A model generated the notes under the pieces. That model saw only the letters and a list, made by a program, of their open reading frames with translations. It had not been told where the DNA came from and did not search any database. Shown here in pieces: positions 26,866-37,192 of a DNA stretch of 64,000 bases. A program made the translations under genes and the position numbers. The stretch is from Shewanella psychromarinicola (GTDB taxonomy: Bacteria > Pseudomonadota > Gammaproteobacteria > Enterobacterales > Shewanellaceae). The stretch covers positions 1,860,001 to 1,924,000 of the forward strand of contig NZ_CP034073.1 of the NCBI RefSeq assembly GCF_003855155.1, in the 5' to 3' direction. Every line of letters begins with the position of its first letter. The first letter of the stretch is position 1.

Positions 26866-28161
26866 CTACTGAGCAATTAGTCCGCTGTTAATCGAGATAA
26901 CATCATCTTCGGATAATGTACCCGCAGCCTGTTTTAGGGCCAATATAGAATTGATATAGCCATAACGCGCTTCAGACAATTGACGCTTTGAATCGTATAA
27001 ATCACGTGTACGGTTCAGCACATCAACAATCGTACGCGTACCCACTTCAAATCCAGCTTGAGTGGCTTTTAATGCGCTTTCAGATGAAATCACCGATTGC
27101 TCATAGGCTTTTATTGAACTGATAGAAGCGTTAACGTTATTAAAGTTATTACGTACGTTCTTAGTTACACTGCGATGAGTTTGTTCTAATCTCTCGCTTG
27201 CTTCCACATATTGGAACTGAGCCTGTTTCACTTGCGAAGTCACTTTAAAACCTTCGAAAAGCGGAATGCTCAAGGTTACACCAATATTGGTATTGTCATA
27301 ATCTGGACCTGGAGTCTGGTCAACGCCTTTGTTATAGCCGGCATTTAAGTTAAGTGAAGGCATGTGGCCAGCTTTGTACAATTTAATCGTCTCATTGGCG
27401 ATATCTTTGGCGATACGTTGAGTCATTAAATCGATGCTACTGGTTTCGGCCATTTTTAACCAAGCCGCAGATGATGCTGGGGCAGGTGTAACGGCTGAAA
27501 AACGGTTAGTATCAAGAATATCAATTGATTTATGATCTACACCAGTAATTTCACGTAATGCTTCGTAGCTATTGTCTAGGGTATTTTGAGCAAGAATTTC
27601 TAATGCTGATGCTAGGTCATATTGTGCTTGTGCTTCATGAACATCAGTAATTGCCGTTAAGCCTACGGCAAAACGTTGCTTAGTTTGCTCAAGTTGGCGT
27701 TCAATTGCTGCTTTTTCTGCACCTTGGAACTCGAAGTTATCTTTAGCCGTTAATACATCAAAATAGGCTTTAGTGACACGGGTAATCAGCGATTGTAATG
27801 TCGATGCATAAGCAGAGTCTGCTTGAGACGCTGCCATTTCAGCAAGGTCTAAACCTACCCATGCACTGTGATCGTAAATAACTTGAGTTAAGTTAACACC
27901 ACCTATTAATCCGTCGCTATCTTCTAAAGGATCATTCCACGCTTTAGCGTAGCCAACGTTTGCACTGATACTTGGCAATAACGGTGCACGATTTTCTTCA
28001 ATACTTTCGTATAAGGCATCACGTTGTGCTTTGGCTTGTAAAACGATAGGGTCGCTAGTGAGTGCTTTTTGATAAATTTGAAGTAAATCGTCAGCTTGTA
28101 CTGCTGGTGCTGCAATAGCAAATGCTAATGCTGCGTATAATGAACCAATTTTGAATTTCAT
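26866..28161 (-). CDS. tolC: Outer-membrane efflux channel TolC
   Basis: 431 residues including signal peptide (MKFKIGSLYAALAFAIAAPAVQA). It has the two-fold repeated TolC structure: LLQIYQKALTSDPIVLQAKAQ, a VNLTQVIYDHSAW beta segment and ITRVTKAYFDVLTAKDNF in the first half; VTLSIPLFEGFKVTSQVKQAQF and QSVISSESALKATQAGFEVGTRTIVDVLN in the second. It lacks the last about 60 residues of E. coli TolC, as usual outside enterics. It diverges from nudF across about 430 bp, as in E. coli tolC-nudF. Confidence 0.95.
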   Translation of the reverse strand: MKFKIGSLYAALAFAIAAPAVQADDLLQIYQKALTSDPIVLQAKAQRDALYESIEENRAPLLPSISANVGYAKAWNDPLEDSDGLIGGVNLTQVIYDHSAWVGLDLAEMAASQADSAYASTLQSLITRVTKAYFDVLTAKDNFEFQGAEKAAIERQLEQTKQRFAVGLTAITDVHEAQAQYDLASALEILAQNTLDNSYEALREITGVDHKSIDILDTNRFSAVTPAPASSAAWLKMAETSSIDLMTQRIAKDIANETIKLYKAGHMPSLNLNAGYNKGVDQTPGPDYDNTNIGVTLSIPLFEGFKVTSQVKQAQFQYVEASERLEQTHRSVTKNVRNNFNNVNASISSIKAYEQSVISSESALKATQAGFEVGTRTIVDVLNRTRDLYDSKRQLSEARYGYINSILALKQAAGTLSEDDVISINSGLIAQ

Positions 28162-28589
28162 TTGCTGCCCTTTTTAGACAATTCCTCGGTAAGATGAGGT
28201 GTTGATTAACTTATAAATTTGGTCATGTCCTCCGTTAAGATAATGAGATAACATTATTCAGTCTTAACGCGGCAATCAGTGTTAACTTACTTGCTTAATG
28301 AGTATGCATAATAATTTATAGCAGATATCGTCGTTCAACATCCACAACGCATTGCTCATTGCATTTTATTCACCATATGTTTATTACTGCATATTGTGCA
28401 CTACTTACATATTGTGCGCTAACTGATAGTAGTGATTTTTTCATTTTCAAGTCAAATTTGAAGTGTAACAGATTTTATTTTAATTAGACCTGTTTTTGCT
28501 GATGCAAGCTTAAATGCTTAGTTATTAATTATGTTAATTTAAACTGTAAAATGACCAGATGGTTTACGTTTTGATCGATGAGGATAAAT
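28162..28589. other. AT-rich divergent promoter region, tolC / nudF
   Basis: About 430 bp, AT-rich, carrying the promoters of both divergent genes. Several near-consensus hexamers occur (for example tataat-like at 28312-28320), but none stands out enough to assign. A GAGG ribosome binding site precedes nudF at about 28579-28582. No gene. Confidence 0.5.
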
Positions 28590-29216
28590 ATGTCTGAGCA
28601 AGCCGCTATAACCACCTTTGACGCAGAGTCTGGGTTTAGTTTGATATCTAAAAAAGTATTATACAAAGGATTCTTCCAGTTGGACGAATACACCTTTAAG
28701 CATAAGCTGTTTAAAGGAGGCTGGAGTGGTGAGGTGAGGCGTGAGGTCTTTGAACGAGGCCATGCCGTTGTTGTAATACCTTATGATCCAATTCGTGACG
28801 AAATCGTATTGATAGAGCAAATCAGGGTTCCAGCATTAGCGACCACTAAATCAATCTGGCTTCTTGAGTTAGTGGCAGGTATAATTGAACCCGGCGAATT
28901 ACCCGAGAAAGTGGCAGAACGTGAATTAGCGGAAGAAGCCGGATTAAGTTTATTAGGCTTAACATTTATAAACAGCTATTTGGTCAGTCCTGGCGGCACA
29001 ACAGAGCGTTTTCATTTGTTTTTGGGGCAAGTCGATGCCACCAAAGCGGCTGGAATACATGGACTCGAACATGAAAATGAAGATATTCGGGTTCATGTTG
29101 TCAGTCGCGAGCAAGCTTATAAATGGGTAAACAATGGTCGTATCGATAATGCGGCGACGGTGTTGGGTATCCAATGGTTGATGCTGAATTACCAACAAAT
29201 TCGTGACTCACTTTAA
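28590..29216 (+). CDS. nudF: ADP-ribose diphosphatase (Nudix)
   Basis: 208 residues from the ATG at 28590, chosen for its GAGGATA ribosome binding site and match to family length. The Nudix box Gx5Ex7REUxEExGU is present as GIIEPGELPEKVAERELAEEAG (about residues 100-121), with the upstream substrate segment SIWLLELVAGIIEPGE. It hydrolyses ADP-ribose to AMP and ribose-5-phosphate. First of the nudF-yqiB-cpdA-yqiA-parE run conserved with E. coli. Confidence 0.94.
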   Translation: MSEQAAITTFDAESGFSLISKKVLYKGFFQLDEYTFKHKLFKGGWSGEVRREVFERGHAVVVIPYDPIRDEIVLIEQIRVPALATTKSIWLLELVAGIIEPGELPEKVAERELAEEAGLSLLGLTFINSYLVSPGGTTERFHLFLGQVDATKAAGIHGLEHENEDIRVHVVSREQAYKWVNNGRIDNAATVLGIQWLMLNYQQIRDSL

Positions 29217-29255
29217 CTTGTTGAATAGGATTGTGAGCAAGATAGGAATGATTGG

Positions 29256-29693
29256 GTGGCAGAGTTTAATCTGAAAAAAAAGCAAAAATATAAACCTAAT
29301 GTCAGTGTTTTTTTAGCTGTGTGTGGCAGAAATTATGCACGTATTTTAAAATGGTTACCCGAAAAAATGAGCGTTAATGTGCCATGGCAGATTGAAGGTC
29401 AATTTGGTACCTTGTCGATCAATCTTCTTGAAAATACTAAGTATACTCAGCTAGTCGAAATATCTCGTCCTATACCCAATGGACATTTTTTTAAAACTCC
29501 CAAAGCAACTGTTCGTGTTTATCATGATGCTCAATTAGCAGAAGTGTTAACTAGCCAACAGATTTATCGCTTAAAGCCAATGTATGATTACCCTAATATA
29601 CATATGCATCATAGCGATGAAAAATTTCAGGTGAATGCATTCCTTGAAGATCTGTTGAAGATTGGGTCTCGGAGAGTGACTTGCCAATCATAG
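29256..29693 (+). CDS. yqiB: DUF1249 family protein (YqiB)
   Basis: 145 residues, GTG start at 29256. The conserved pattern CGRNYARILKWLPE near the N-terminus and MYDYPNIHMHHSDEKFQVNAFLEDLL near the C-terminus match DUF1249/YqiB. Position between nudF and cpdA is the same as in E. coli. Function unknown, cytoplasmic. Confidence 0.9.
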   Translation: MAEFNLKKKQKYKPNVSVFLAVCGRNYARILKWLPEKMSVNVPWQIEGQFGTLSINLLENTKYTQLVEISRPIPNGHFFKTPKATVRVYHDAQLAEVLTSQQIYRLKPMYDYPNIHMHHSDEKFQVNAFLEDLLKIGSRRVTCQS

Positions 29694-29727
29694 CTATTTT
29701 ATTCTTTTACCATGTTGGGAATCTTTA

Positions 29728-30567
29728 GTGCTTAAAGACGCAGTGCATTATTCTGTTACTGAAAATGAGCCTGTACGATTAGTACAAGTGACGGATCCGC
29801 ATCTCTTTTCTGATCCAGAAGGACAACTGCTAGGTGTTAATACGGCCCAAAGTCTCCAAGCGGTGTTAAATACCTACATAGCCACTCAATATCCTGCTCA
29901 TTTATTGTTAGCAACCGGTGATATTAGCCAAGATTACTCACCTGAGTCTTATCAGCATTTTGTGCAAAAGATTGAAATGTTAAATCTGCCTTGCCATTAT
30001 TTACCCGGTAACCATGATGACCCTCGCTTGATGAGCTTGCGTATGCAAGGTGAAAAAGTGTTTGGCCAACAACGGGTGGTTATTGGTAAATGGCTGATAT
30101 TAATGCTTGATTCTACTCTTCGAGGTAAGCCTGGTGGCCATATGGGCGAGCGACAATTTGCCTTAATAGATGCTGCAATTAACGCTGAACCCGATAAACA
30201 TGTCTTGTTAGTGATGCATCATAATCCGATCTTAATGCAGTGCGCTTGGTTAGATCAGCACTGTATGATGAATGGAGAAGAGTTTTTGCAACGGACCAGC
30301 CGTTACCCGCAAGTGAAAGGTATTCTTTGGGGGCACGTACACCAACAAGTGGATAATATTCATTTAGGGGCGCATGGTCCTATTCAATTAATGGCGACAC
30401 CGTCAACGTGTATTCAATTTAAACCATTATCATCCTATTTTGCCTTAGACCATCTTCAACCCGGTTATCGTTTGCTGGAGTTGGCAGGCGATGGTAGCAT
30501 TCGTACTAACGTGTATCGCGTGCCAGGAAATCTATTTGCGCCAGATAATGAGGCCAGCGGATACTAG
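29728..30567 (+). CDS. cpdA: 3',5'-cyclic-AMP phosphodiesterase CpdA
   Basis: Calcineurin-fold metallophosphoesterase that hydrolyses cAMP, 279 residues, GTG start. All metal motifs are visible: VTDPHLF, ATGDISQDYS, PGNHDDPR, LVMHHNPI and LWGHVHQQ. The order with yqiB upstream and yqiA downstream matches E. coli. Confidence 0.95.
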   Translation: MLKDAVHYSVTENEPVRLVQVTDPHLFSDPEGQLLGVNTAQSLQAVLNTYIATQYPAHLLLATGDISQDYSPESYQHFVQKIEMLNLPCHYLPGNHDDPRLMSLRMQGEKVFGQQRVVIGKWLILMLDSTLRGKPGGHMGERQFALIDAAINAEPDKHVLLVMHHNPILMQCAWLDQHCMMNGEEFLQRTSRYPQVKGILWGHVHQQVDNIHLGAHGPIQLMATPSTCIQFKPLSSYFALDHLQPGYRLLELAGDGSIRTNVYRVPGNLFAPDNEASGY

Positions 30568-30632
30568 TTTACCGCGCCATATTATGTTAATAAGGACGCC
30601 CTTAGTGCTAATTAACCGTCTCGCGAGGGAAT

Positions 30633-31205
30633 ATGCTGCTTTATATACATGGTTTTAATAGTTCTCCACGGTCAGATAAGGCCATTCAAACCGCACACTA
30701 TATTCAGCAACATTATCCACAAGTCGATTTTCACCAACCACAATTACCTTCGTCACCCATTGCTGCAATTACTTTACTGTGCAATATCACTGAGCAAGCG
30801 AAACGGCAAGGGCAGACATTGCGCTTTATTGGCTCGTCGTTAGGTGGTTATTTTGCCAGTTATTTAGCCGAAACCTATGGTGGTAGAGCCGTGTTGATTA
30901 ATCCGGCGGTAAAACCGTTCGAATTATTTGAACAGTTTATCGGTCCTCAATATAATCCTTATACTGATGAGCATTATCAAGTGTTACCGCAGCATCAATA
31001 TGATGTTGCTCAGTATAATACTCATGTGATCCGACATCCTGATCGTTTTCTCGTGCTGTTGCAAACTGGTGACGAAGTGTTAGATTATCGACAAGCACTA
31101 CATAAGTACCATAGCTGTGAATTACATTTAGAGCCTAATGGTGACCACAGTTTTGTTGGCTATGAACAACAATTAGACAAAATATGTAAATTTATTCAGC
31201 TGTAA
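30633..31205 (+). CDS. yqiA: YqiA-type alpha/beta-hydrolase esterase
   Basis: 190 residues. N-terminal MLLYIHGFNSSPRSDKA, nucleophile elbow FIGSSLGGYFASYLAE (Ser in GSSLGG), and catalytic His in NGDHSFVGYE. The family (UPF0227, YqiA) comprises small esterases of unknown physiological substrate. Its position directly upstream of parE is conserved with E. coli. Confidence 0.93.
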   Translation: MLLYIHGFNSSPRSDKAIQTAHYIQQHYPQVDFHQPQLPSSPIAAITLLCNITEQAKRQGQTLRFIGSSLGGYFASYLAETYGGRAVLINPAVKPFELFEQFIGPQYNPYTDEHYQVLPQHQYDVAQYNTHVIRHPDRFLVLLQTGDEVLDYRQALHKYHSCELHLEPNGDHSFVGYEQQLDKICKFIQL

Positions 31206-31275
31206 CGTTTTAGCGTTACAAACAACGATCAATTTGAGCTAACTTTGGCTCTATCTAACTCCAAATGTGTGGATT

Positions 31276-33162
31276 ATGACCAACCAATATACTTCTGACG
31301 CTATTGAGGTCCTTAATGGACTTGACCCGGTAAAACGCCGTCCTGGTATGTATACCGACACCTCTAGGCCTAATCACCTTGGTCAAGAGGTTATTGATAA
31401 CAGCGTTGATGAAGCTCTGGCGGGACACGCGACTAAAATTGAAGTTGTACTCCATGAAGATAATTCCCTTGAAGTGACCGATGATGGCCGGGGTATGCCG
31501 GTGGACATTCACCCAGAAGAAGGCATTCCTGGGGTTGAACTTATTCTGACTAAATTGCACGCAGGTGGTAAGTTTTCGAATAAAAGCTACCAGTTTTCAG
31601 GTGGTTTACATGGGGTGGGTATTTCGGTCGTCAATGCGCTTTCTCTGCGTGTTGAAGTCAGTGTTCGTCGTGATGGGCATGTATATGAAATGGCCTTTGA
31701 AAATGGTTTTAAGGTTGAAGAACTGGTCGTGACGGGCACTTGTGGGCGCCGTAATACGGGAACTCGAGTGCATTTCTGGCCCGATACCAGTTATTTTGAC
31801 TCGGCTAACTTTTTGGCCAGTAAATTAATTTATATACTACGAGCTAAAGCGGTATTGTGCCCCGGTTTACGCATCAAGTTTACCAATAAACAAAATGGTG
31901 AAGTGTATGACTGGTTTTATGAAAGCGGCTTAACCGATTACCTCAAAGAAGCGATAAAAGATTCTGTATTGTTACCTGAAGAGCCGTTTGTTGGCAGTTT
32001 TAAAGGCAAATTAGACGCCGCTGAGTGGGCGATTACTTGGTTGCCTGAAGGTGGGGATAGTTTGAGTGAAAGTTACGTTAACTTAATTCCGACACCATTA
32101 GGTGGTACTCATGTAAATGGCTTTAGACAAGGTTTGCTTGAGTCTATGCGTGAGTTTTGTGAATTTCGCAATCTTGTTCCTCGTGGTATTAAGCTATCGC
32201 CCGAAGATATTTGGGATCGTGCAGCGTTTATCTTATCGACAAAAATGCAAGATCCACAGTTTTCTGGCCAAACCAAAGAAAAATTATCCAGTCGTCAAAG
32301 CTCTGCCTTTGTTTCTGGTGTTGTTCGTGATGCCTTTTCTTTGTGGTTAAACTCCAATACTGAGTTAGCAGAACAACTAGCAGAATTGTGCATTAGTAAT
32401 GCACTGCGACGTTTAAAAGCAGCTAAAAAAGTGGCGCGTAAAAAAGTGACTTCTGGGCCAGCATTACCGGGTAAGCTAACCGATTGCAGCGGTCAAGATC
32501 CGATGCGAGGTGAGTTATTTTTAGTGGAAGGAGACTCGGCTGGCGGCAGTGCAAAACAAGCTCGAGATCGTGAATTTCAAGCCATTATGCCGTTAAGAGG
32601 TAAAATTTTGAATACTTGGGAGGTCGATTCCTCGCAAGTGTTAGCCTCGCAAGAGGTGCATAATATTTCGATAGCGATTGGTTGCGATCCTGACAGCGAT
32701 GATATTTCAGAATTACGTTATGGTAAAATTTGTATTCTAGCGGATGCAGATTCTGATGGACTGCATATTGCGACATTGTTGTGTGCGTTGTTCTTAAAGC
32801 ATTATCGTGTATTAGTGAATAATGGGCATGTGTATATTGCTATGCCGCCGCTATTTCGTATTGATATCGGCAAAGAGGTTTTTTATGCTCTGGATGAAGC
32901 TGAAAAAACGGGGATCTTAGACCGTATTACCGCAGAAAATAAAAAAGGTAAGGTGCAAGTGACTCGCTTTAAAGGCTTGGGTGAAATGAACCCATTGCAA
33001 CTGCGTGAGACCACTATGGATCCTAACACCCGACGCTTAGTTCAATTGACTATTGATGACGCCGATGAGACGGTAGCCTTGATGGATATGTTACTGGCTA
33101 AAAAGCGTGCTCCAGATCGTAAGACCTGGTTAGAAAGTAAAGGCGACTTAGCGTCACTTTAG
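31276..33162 (+). CDS. parE: DNA topoisomerase IV subunit B
   Basis: ATPase subunit of topoisomerase IV, which decatenates daughter chromosomes. 628 residues from the ATG at 31276 (protein starts MTNQYTSDAIEVLNGLDPVKRRPGMY, like E. coli); an in-frame GTG lies three codons earlier. GHKL ATP site: EVIDNSVDEALAG, DDGRGMPVDIHPEEG, FSGGLHGVGISVVNAL. TOPRIM: LFLVEGDSAGGSAKQARDR and ADADSDGLH. A quinolone-region PGKLTDCSGQDP is present. A PQQ-dehydrogenase gene separates it from parC. Confidence 0.97.
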   Translation: MTNQYTSDAIEVLNGLDPVKRRPGMYTDTSRPNHLGQEVIDNSVDEALAGHATKIEVVLHEDNSLEVTDDGRGMPVDIHPEEGIPGVELILTKLHAGGKFSNKSYQFSGGLHGVGISVVNALSLRVEVSVRRDGHVYEMAFENGFKVEELVVTGTCGRRNTGTRVHFWPDTSYFDSANFLASKLIYILRAKAVLCPGLRIKFTNKQNGEVYDWFYESGLTDYLKEAIKDSVLLPEEPFVGSFKGKLDAAEWAITWLPEGGDSLSESYVNLIPTPLGGTHVNGFRQGLLESMREFCEFRNLVPRGIKLSPEDIWDRAAFILSTKMQDPQFSGQTKEKLSSRQSSAFVSGVVRDAFSLWLNSNTELAEQLAELCISNALRRLKAAKKVARKKVTSGPALPGKLTDCSGQDPMRGELFLVEGDSAGGSAKQARDREFQAIMPLRGKILNTWEVDSSQVLASQEVHNISIAIGCDPDSDDISELRYGKICILADADSDGLHIATLLCALFLKHYRVLVNNGHVYIAMPPLFRIDIGKEVFYALDEAEKTGILDRITAENKKGKVQVTRFKGLGEMNPLQLRETTMDPNTRRLVQLTIDDADETVALMDMLLAKKRAPDRKTWLESKGDLASL

Positions 33163-33217
33163 TCGTGTTTGTTACTGCCAATAAGAATGTATAACATAAG
33201 GCAAAAAGATAATTAAC

Positions 33218-34366
33218 ATGCAGTATATTAACGTACGATTTTATCTTAACCTGGGCAGTAAATTTGCTTGCGCAGGTATAATATTATTAGGCTTTTTCCC
33301 CACACTCGCCATTGCCGCACAATCGGTGATGATCACTGTCACCAAAGGGTTTGGATTAAGCTTGTATGCCTCTGATTTAGGCGATATTAAGCAAATGACC
33401 GTGGGCGATAACGGTACTTTATTTGTCGGGTCTCAAAAAAGTGGCACCGTGTATGCGTTGGTTGATAGTGATCAAAATGGCCAAGTGGATAAGCGTTACC
33501 TTATCGCAAGGGGGTTAGATTACCCTGATGCGTTAGCCTTCCATAATGGTTCGCTATACGTCACTGAAGACGACCGTATCATTCGCTTTGAAGAAATAGA
33601 ATCTCGTCTTCGCCGTCCTAGTCGAGCACGTGAAGTCTATTCAAATTTGCCAAGCTTAGATAAGAAATATTCTCGTTCGATGCACTTTGGCCCCGATGGA
33701 CTGTTATATGTTGCCATTGGTTCGGCATGTAATGTCTGTGAATCACCTTCGCCATTTGGCAGTATTTTGGCCATCGATGTTGATCCCGGCGCCAGTGAGC
33801 AAGTTGCGTTTGGCCTTAGGAGTGTGACAGGTTTTGATTGGTCACCGGTGACCAACAAGTTGTGGTTTGCTGATTTAGGTCGTAATTGGATGGGCGATAA
33901 TATTCCACCTGATGAAATAAACCGTTTAGAAATTAAAGGTAGCCACTTTGGTTTTCCTTATTTACACGCCACAGATGTGATTGAGCCTGCCTATGATAAA
34001 CCTGAAAATTTAAATATCAGCGTGCCTGAATTCGAACTGCCAGCACACGTTGCCCCAACCGGATTAAGTTTTTACCGAGGAGAGCAATTTCCAGAACGTT
34101 ATCGTAACCAAATATTTGTTGCTGAAAATGGTTCATGGAATCGTTCAAGTAAAGTGGGCTATCAAATTGTGATGCTGAGTATTGAAGATAATAAAATTAG
34201 TAAACGTGAAACCGTGGTGAGTTTTTTGGATGGAGAATTTCCCGTCGCACGTCCATTTGATGTGATTAATGCGCCAGACGGCGCAATGTACATTTCAGAT
34301 GATTTAAAAGGTAATATTTACCGTTTGTTTTATAACGCACCCGAACAATCACAGGATATGAAATAA
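33218..34366 (+). CDS. PQQ-dependent sugar dehydrogenase-like beta-propeller protein
   Basis: 382 residues with an N-terminal export signal (hydrophobic about 18-34, ending TLAIAAQS). It is a six-bladed beta-propeller of the soluble glucose/sorbosone dehydrogenase family. Typical segments are [54 protein letters not shown] (the R..G..D region), [20 protein letters not shown] and the ending [20 protein letters not shown]. Probably periplasmic; whether it binds PQQ and its substrate are unknown. The stop overlaps the parC start (TAATG), so it is translationally coupled to parC. Confidence 0.88.
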   Translation: MQYINVRFYLNLGSKFACAGIILLGFFPTLAIAAQSVMITVTKGFGLSLYASDLGDIKQMTVGDNGTLFVGSQKSGTVYALVDSDQNGQVDKRYLIARGLDYPDALAFHNGSLYVTEDDRIIRFEEIESRLRRPSRAREVYSNLPSLDKKYSRSMHFGPDGLLYVAIGSACNVCESPSPFGSILAIDVDPGASEQVAFGLRSVTGFDWSPVTNKLWFADLGRNWMGDNIPPDEINRLEIKGSHFGFPYLHATDVIEPAYDKPENLNISVPEFELPAHVAPTGLSFYRGEQFPERYRNQIFVAENGSWNRSSKVGYQIVMLSIEDNKISKRETVVSFLDGEFPVARPFDVINAPDGAMYISDDLKGNIYRLFYNAPEQSQDMK

Positions 34367-36669
34367 TGAGTGATGCGATTGAATTAAGTCTTGATGGCGT
34401 AGAGCAAATGCCGCTTAGGCGCTTTACTGAAGAGGCTTATTTAAATTATTCCATGTACGTGATTATGGATCGTGCTTTACCGCATATTGGCGATGGTTTA
34501 AAACCTGTTCAGCGTCGTATTATTTTCGCCATGAGTGAATTAGGGTTATCGGCACAGTCTAAACACAAAAAATCAGCCCGTACTGTGGGTGATGTTTTAG
34601 GTAAATATCATCCACACGGTGATAGCGCATGTTATGAAGCGATGGTGTTAATGGCTCAGCCATTTTCCTATCGATATCCACTGGTTGACGGCCAAGGTAA
34701 CTGGGGCGCGCCAGATGATCCTAAGTCATTTGCGGCAATGCGTTATACCGAAGCTAGACTATCAAAGTTTTCTGAAGTGTTATTGTCGGAATTAGGTCAA
34801 GGAACCGTCGATTGGGGGGTTAACTTTGATGGCACCATGAAGGAGCCTAAAACCTTACCTGCCCGATTACCGCATATTTTATTGAATGGCATTACCGGCA
34901 TTGCGGTGGGCATGGCAACAGACATTCCACCACATAACGTGCGTGAGTTAGTTTCAGCTTGTGTTGAGCTTATCGATAATCCAAAAACTGATTTAGCCCG
35001 ACTCATGGAGTTAGTGCCAGGTCCTGACTACCCGACTGAAGCCGAAATCATCACCCCTAGAGCCGATATTGAGCGGATTTATGATACCGGGCGTGGTTCA
35101 ATCAAAATGCGCGCGGTTTACAAAGAAGAGCATGGTGAAATTGTCATTACCTCATTACCGCATCAAGCAAGTAGCGGTAAGATCCTAGAGCAAATTGCCA
35201 ATCAAATGCAGGCAAAAAAGCTGCCGATGGTGTCTGACTTACGTGATGAATCTGATCATGAAAACCCAGTGCGATTAATCATTGTTCCTCGATCAAGCCG
35301 TGTTGATTGTGATCAGTTAATGACCCATTTATTTGCCACTACGGATCTTGAAAAAAGCTTTCGGGTTAACTTAAATGTGTTGGGACTTGATGGCCTCCCT
35401 AAAGTGAAAGGGCTAAAGCAACTATTAACCGAATGGTTAGAGTTTCGGATGACCACTGTAACGCGCCGCTTGCAATATAGACTCGATAAAGTGTTAGCGC
35501 GATTACATATTTTAGAAGCCTTGATGATCGCATTTTTAAACATTGACGAAGTGATCGAGATTATTCGTTTTCACGATGAGCCTAAAGCTGAGTTGATGTC
35601 TCGGTTTACCTTGTCAGATAAACAAGCAGAATCAATTTTAGAATTAAAGTTACGTCATTTGGCCAAGCTTGAAGAATTTAAAATCAAAGCTGAGCAAGAC
35701 GAGTTAGCCGCCGAGCGTGACAAATTAGAATTATTATTAAGCTCAGATCGTCGTTTAAAAACCTTAGTCAAAAAAGAATTGATTCAAGATGGCGAGATTT
35801 ATGGTGACAATCGTCGTTCGCCTATTATTGAACGTATTGATGCCAAAGCACTGACTGAACAAGAGTTAACCCCAACTGAACCTGTCACTGTCGTGTTGTC
35901 AGATAAAGGTTGGGTACGTTGTGCTAAAGGTCATGATGTTGATGTAAAAGGCTTGTCTTATAAGTCTGGCGACAGTTACCTGTGCAGCGTAATGGGTAAA
36001 AGTAATCAGGCGGCGGTGTTTATTGACTCAACAGGGCGAGCATTTACAACCGACAGTCACACGTTGCCTTCAGCCAGAAGCCAAGGTGAGCCGATTACCA
36101 CGCGCTTTAATATGGCGCCTAACGCGGTAATGCAACATGTATTAATGGGTGAGGAAGAGCAGTTCTTCTTGTTGGCAACCGATGCGGGTTATGGCTTTAT
36201 TTGTGCTTATCCTGATTTAGTCAGCCGTAATAAGGCGGGTAAGGCGTTACTAAGCCTACCAACGAATGCGTTAGTCATGCTGCCAAAGTTAATTAATAAA
36301 ACCGCAGGTCAATCTTTGTTAGCCATAACTTCTGAAGGCCGCATGCTGATGTTTAGCTTAGATGCTTTGCCACAGTTATCAAAAGGTAAAGGCAATAAAA
36401 TTATCGGTATTGCTACTGATCGAGCTAAAAATCGCGAAGAATTACTATTGCATCTGTGTGTGGTTCCTCAAAATGCCTCAGTAACGTTATGGGCGGGCAA
36501 GCGTAAGTTAACCTTGAAACCAAGTGATCTAGAGGAATATCGAGGTGAACGCGGACGAAGAGGTGCTAAGCTACCAAGAGGTTTACAACGTGTGGATAGT
36601 GTTGATGTTGACAGTGCCCATGTAGACAGTGAGCCAGGGGTAGACGATTCTGCGCAAACGTTAGATTAA
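34366..36669 (+). CDS. parC: DNA topoisomerase IV subunit A
   Basis: 767 residues. The active-site Tyr is in [15 protein letters not shown] and the quinolone-resistance region is [17 protein letters not shown], with wild-type Ser and Glu. C-terminal beta-pinwheel repeats are visible (blades around [26 protein letters not shown]). The very C-terminus carries repeated acidic Asp-Val-Asp-Ser stretches ([18 protein letters not shown]). Coupled to the PQQ-type gene by a TAATG overlap. Confidence 0.97.
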   Translation: MSDAIELSLDGVEQMPLRRFTEEAYLNYSMYVIMDRALPHIGDGLKPVQRRIIFAMSELGLSAQSKHKKSARTVGDVLGKYHPHGDSACYEAMVLMAQPFSYRYPLVDGQGNWGAPDDPKSFAAMRYTEARLSKFSEVLLSELGQGTVDWGVNFDGTMKEPKTLPARLPHILLNGITGIAVGMATDIPPHNVRELVSACVELIDNPKTDLARLMELVPGPDYPTEAEIITPRADIERIYDTGRGSIKMRAVYKEEHGEIVITSLPHQASSGKILEQIANQMQAKKLPMVSDLRDESDHENPVRLIIVPRSSRVDCDQLMTHLFATTDLEKSFRVNLNVLGLDGLPKVKGLKQLLTEWLEFRMTTVTRRLQYRLDKVLARLHILEALMIAFLNIDEVIEIIRFHDEPKAELMSRFTLSDKQAESILELKLRHLAKLEEFKIKAEQDELAAERDKLELLLSSDRRLKTLVKKELIQDGEIYGDNRRSPIIERIDAKALTEQELTPTEPVTVVLSDKGWVRCAKGHDVDVKGLSYKSGDSYLCSVMGKSNQAAVFIDSTGRAFTTDSHTLPSARSQGEPITTRFNMAPNAVMQHVLMGEEEQFFLLATDAGYGFICAYPDLVSRNKAGKALLSLPTNALVMLPKLINKTAGQSLLAITSEGRMLMFSLDALPQLSKGKGNKIIGIATDRAKNREELLLHLCVVPQNASVTLWAGKRKLTLKPSDLEEYRGERGRRGAKLPRGLQRVDSVDVDSAHVDSEPGVDDSAQTLD

Positions 36670-36720
36670 TGCTTAGATTAATGGCGTAGATTAACGCTTT
36701 AGATTAACGCTTTAGATTAA
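36660..36720 (+). repeat. Reiterated 'tagattaa' ladder at the parC 3' end
   Basis: From the parC stop onward the motif TTAGATTAA(T/C)(G)GCT recurs about five times (for example ttagattaatgctt, tagattaacgcttt twice). The parC stop codon itself (gat taa) is part of the first unit. Small tandem duplication of the gene end. Confidence 0.8.
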
Positions 36721-36760
36721 TGGCTTATTTCAGGATCACATGGTTTCGTTAACCTTGTTG

Positions 36761-36826
36761 TTTGTCTGAACATTGCGAGGATCGCATTAATGGTTTGTCT
36801 GAACATTGCGAGGATCGCATTAATGT
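36761..36826. repeat. 33-bp tandem direct repeat downstream of parC
   Basis: Two units, 36761-36793 and 36794-36826, identical except for the last base. Each contains an inner inverted element (gcgaggatcgc). No coding content. Confidence 0.9.
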
Positions 36827-36873
36827 TAGTGAACCAGCCCTGAATTTTTCGGTTAGTAAATCGCTAAAGAATG

Positions 36874-36907
36874 AAAAAAAGCTGCTCATATGAGCAGCTT
36901 TTTTTAT
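36874..36907. terminator. Bidirectional terminator between parC and bfd
   Basis: AAAAAAAGCTGCTCA-TA-TGAGCAGCTTTTTTT: long perfect stem with A- and T-runs between convergent genes. Confidence 0.92.
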
Positions 36908-36921
36908 GAAAAGGAAATATT

Positions 36922-37113
36922 TTATGCAACTTCATAGAAATTGGGTTCGTACTCTAACTGAGTCTGAATGATTTGAGTTGCCATCCGAGCACATTTTCCA
37001 CATTGGTCTGAAACGCCCAAACGCTTTCTCACGTCAGCAAGTGAGCAATCACCTTGGCTAACGGCTGCTTTAATTTGAGTGTCTGTAATGGCATGACAAA
37101 GACAAACGTACAT
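36922..37113 (-). CDS. bfd: Bacterioferritin-associated ferredoxin
   Basis: 63-residue [2Fe-2S] protein. The four cluster cysteines are Cys4, Cys6, Cys38 and Cys41 (MYVCLCHAIT and DQCGKCARM), the exact Bfd spacing. It reduces the ferric core of bacterioferritin to release iron when iron is scarce. No bfr gene is in the window. It has its own promoter overlapped by a strong Fur box. Confidence 0.94.
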   Translation of the reverse strand: MYVCLCHAITDTQIKAAVSQGDCSLADVRKRLGVSDQCGKCARMATQIIQTQLEYEPNFYEVA

Positions 37114-37162
37114 AGAGAAAGCCTCTTCATTTAAAATGGGTCAGAGCTAAGAAAGTAACCTA

Positions 37163-37192
37163 ATTCTAAATGAAAATAGTTATCATTGGCAA
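37163..37192 (-). promoter_or_regulatory. Iron-regulated promoter of bfd with Fur box
   Basis: On the minus strand TTGCCA (37187-37192), an 18-bp spacer and TAGAAT (37163-37168) form a sigma70 promoter. Within the spacer, 37171-37185 reads TGAAAAT-A-GTTATCA, 13 of 15 matches to the 7-1-7 Fur consensus. A second, weaker Fur-like element (ataatgattattttta) lies at about 37209-37224. Fur repression of bfd is well known; here it is inferred from the site. Confidence 0.8.
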
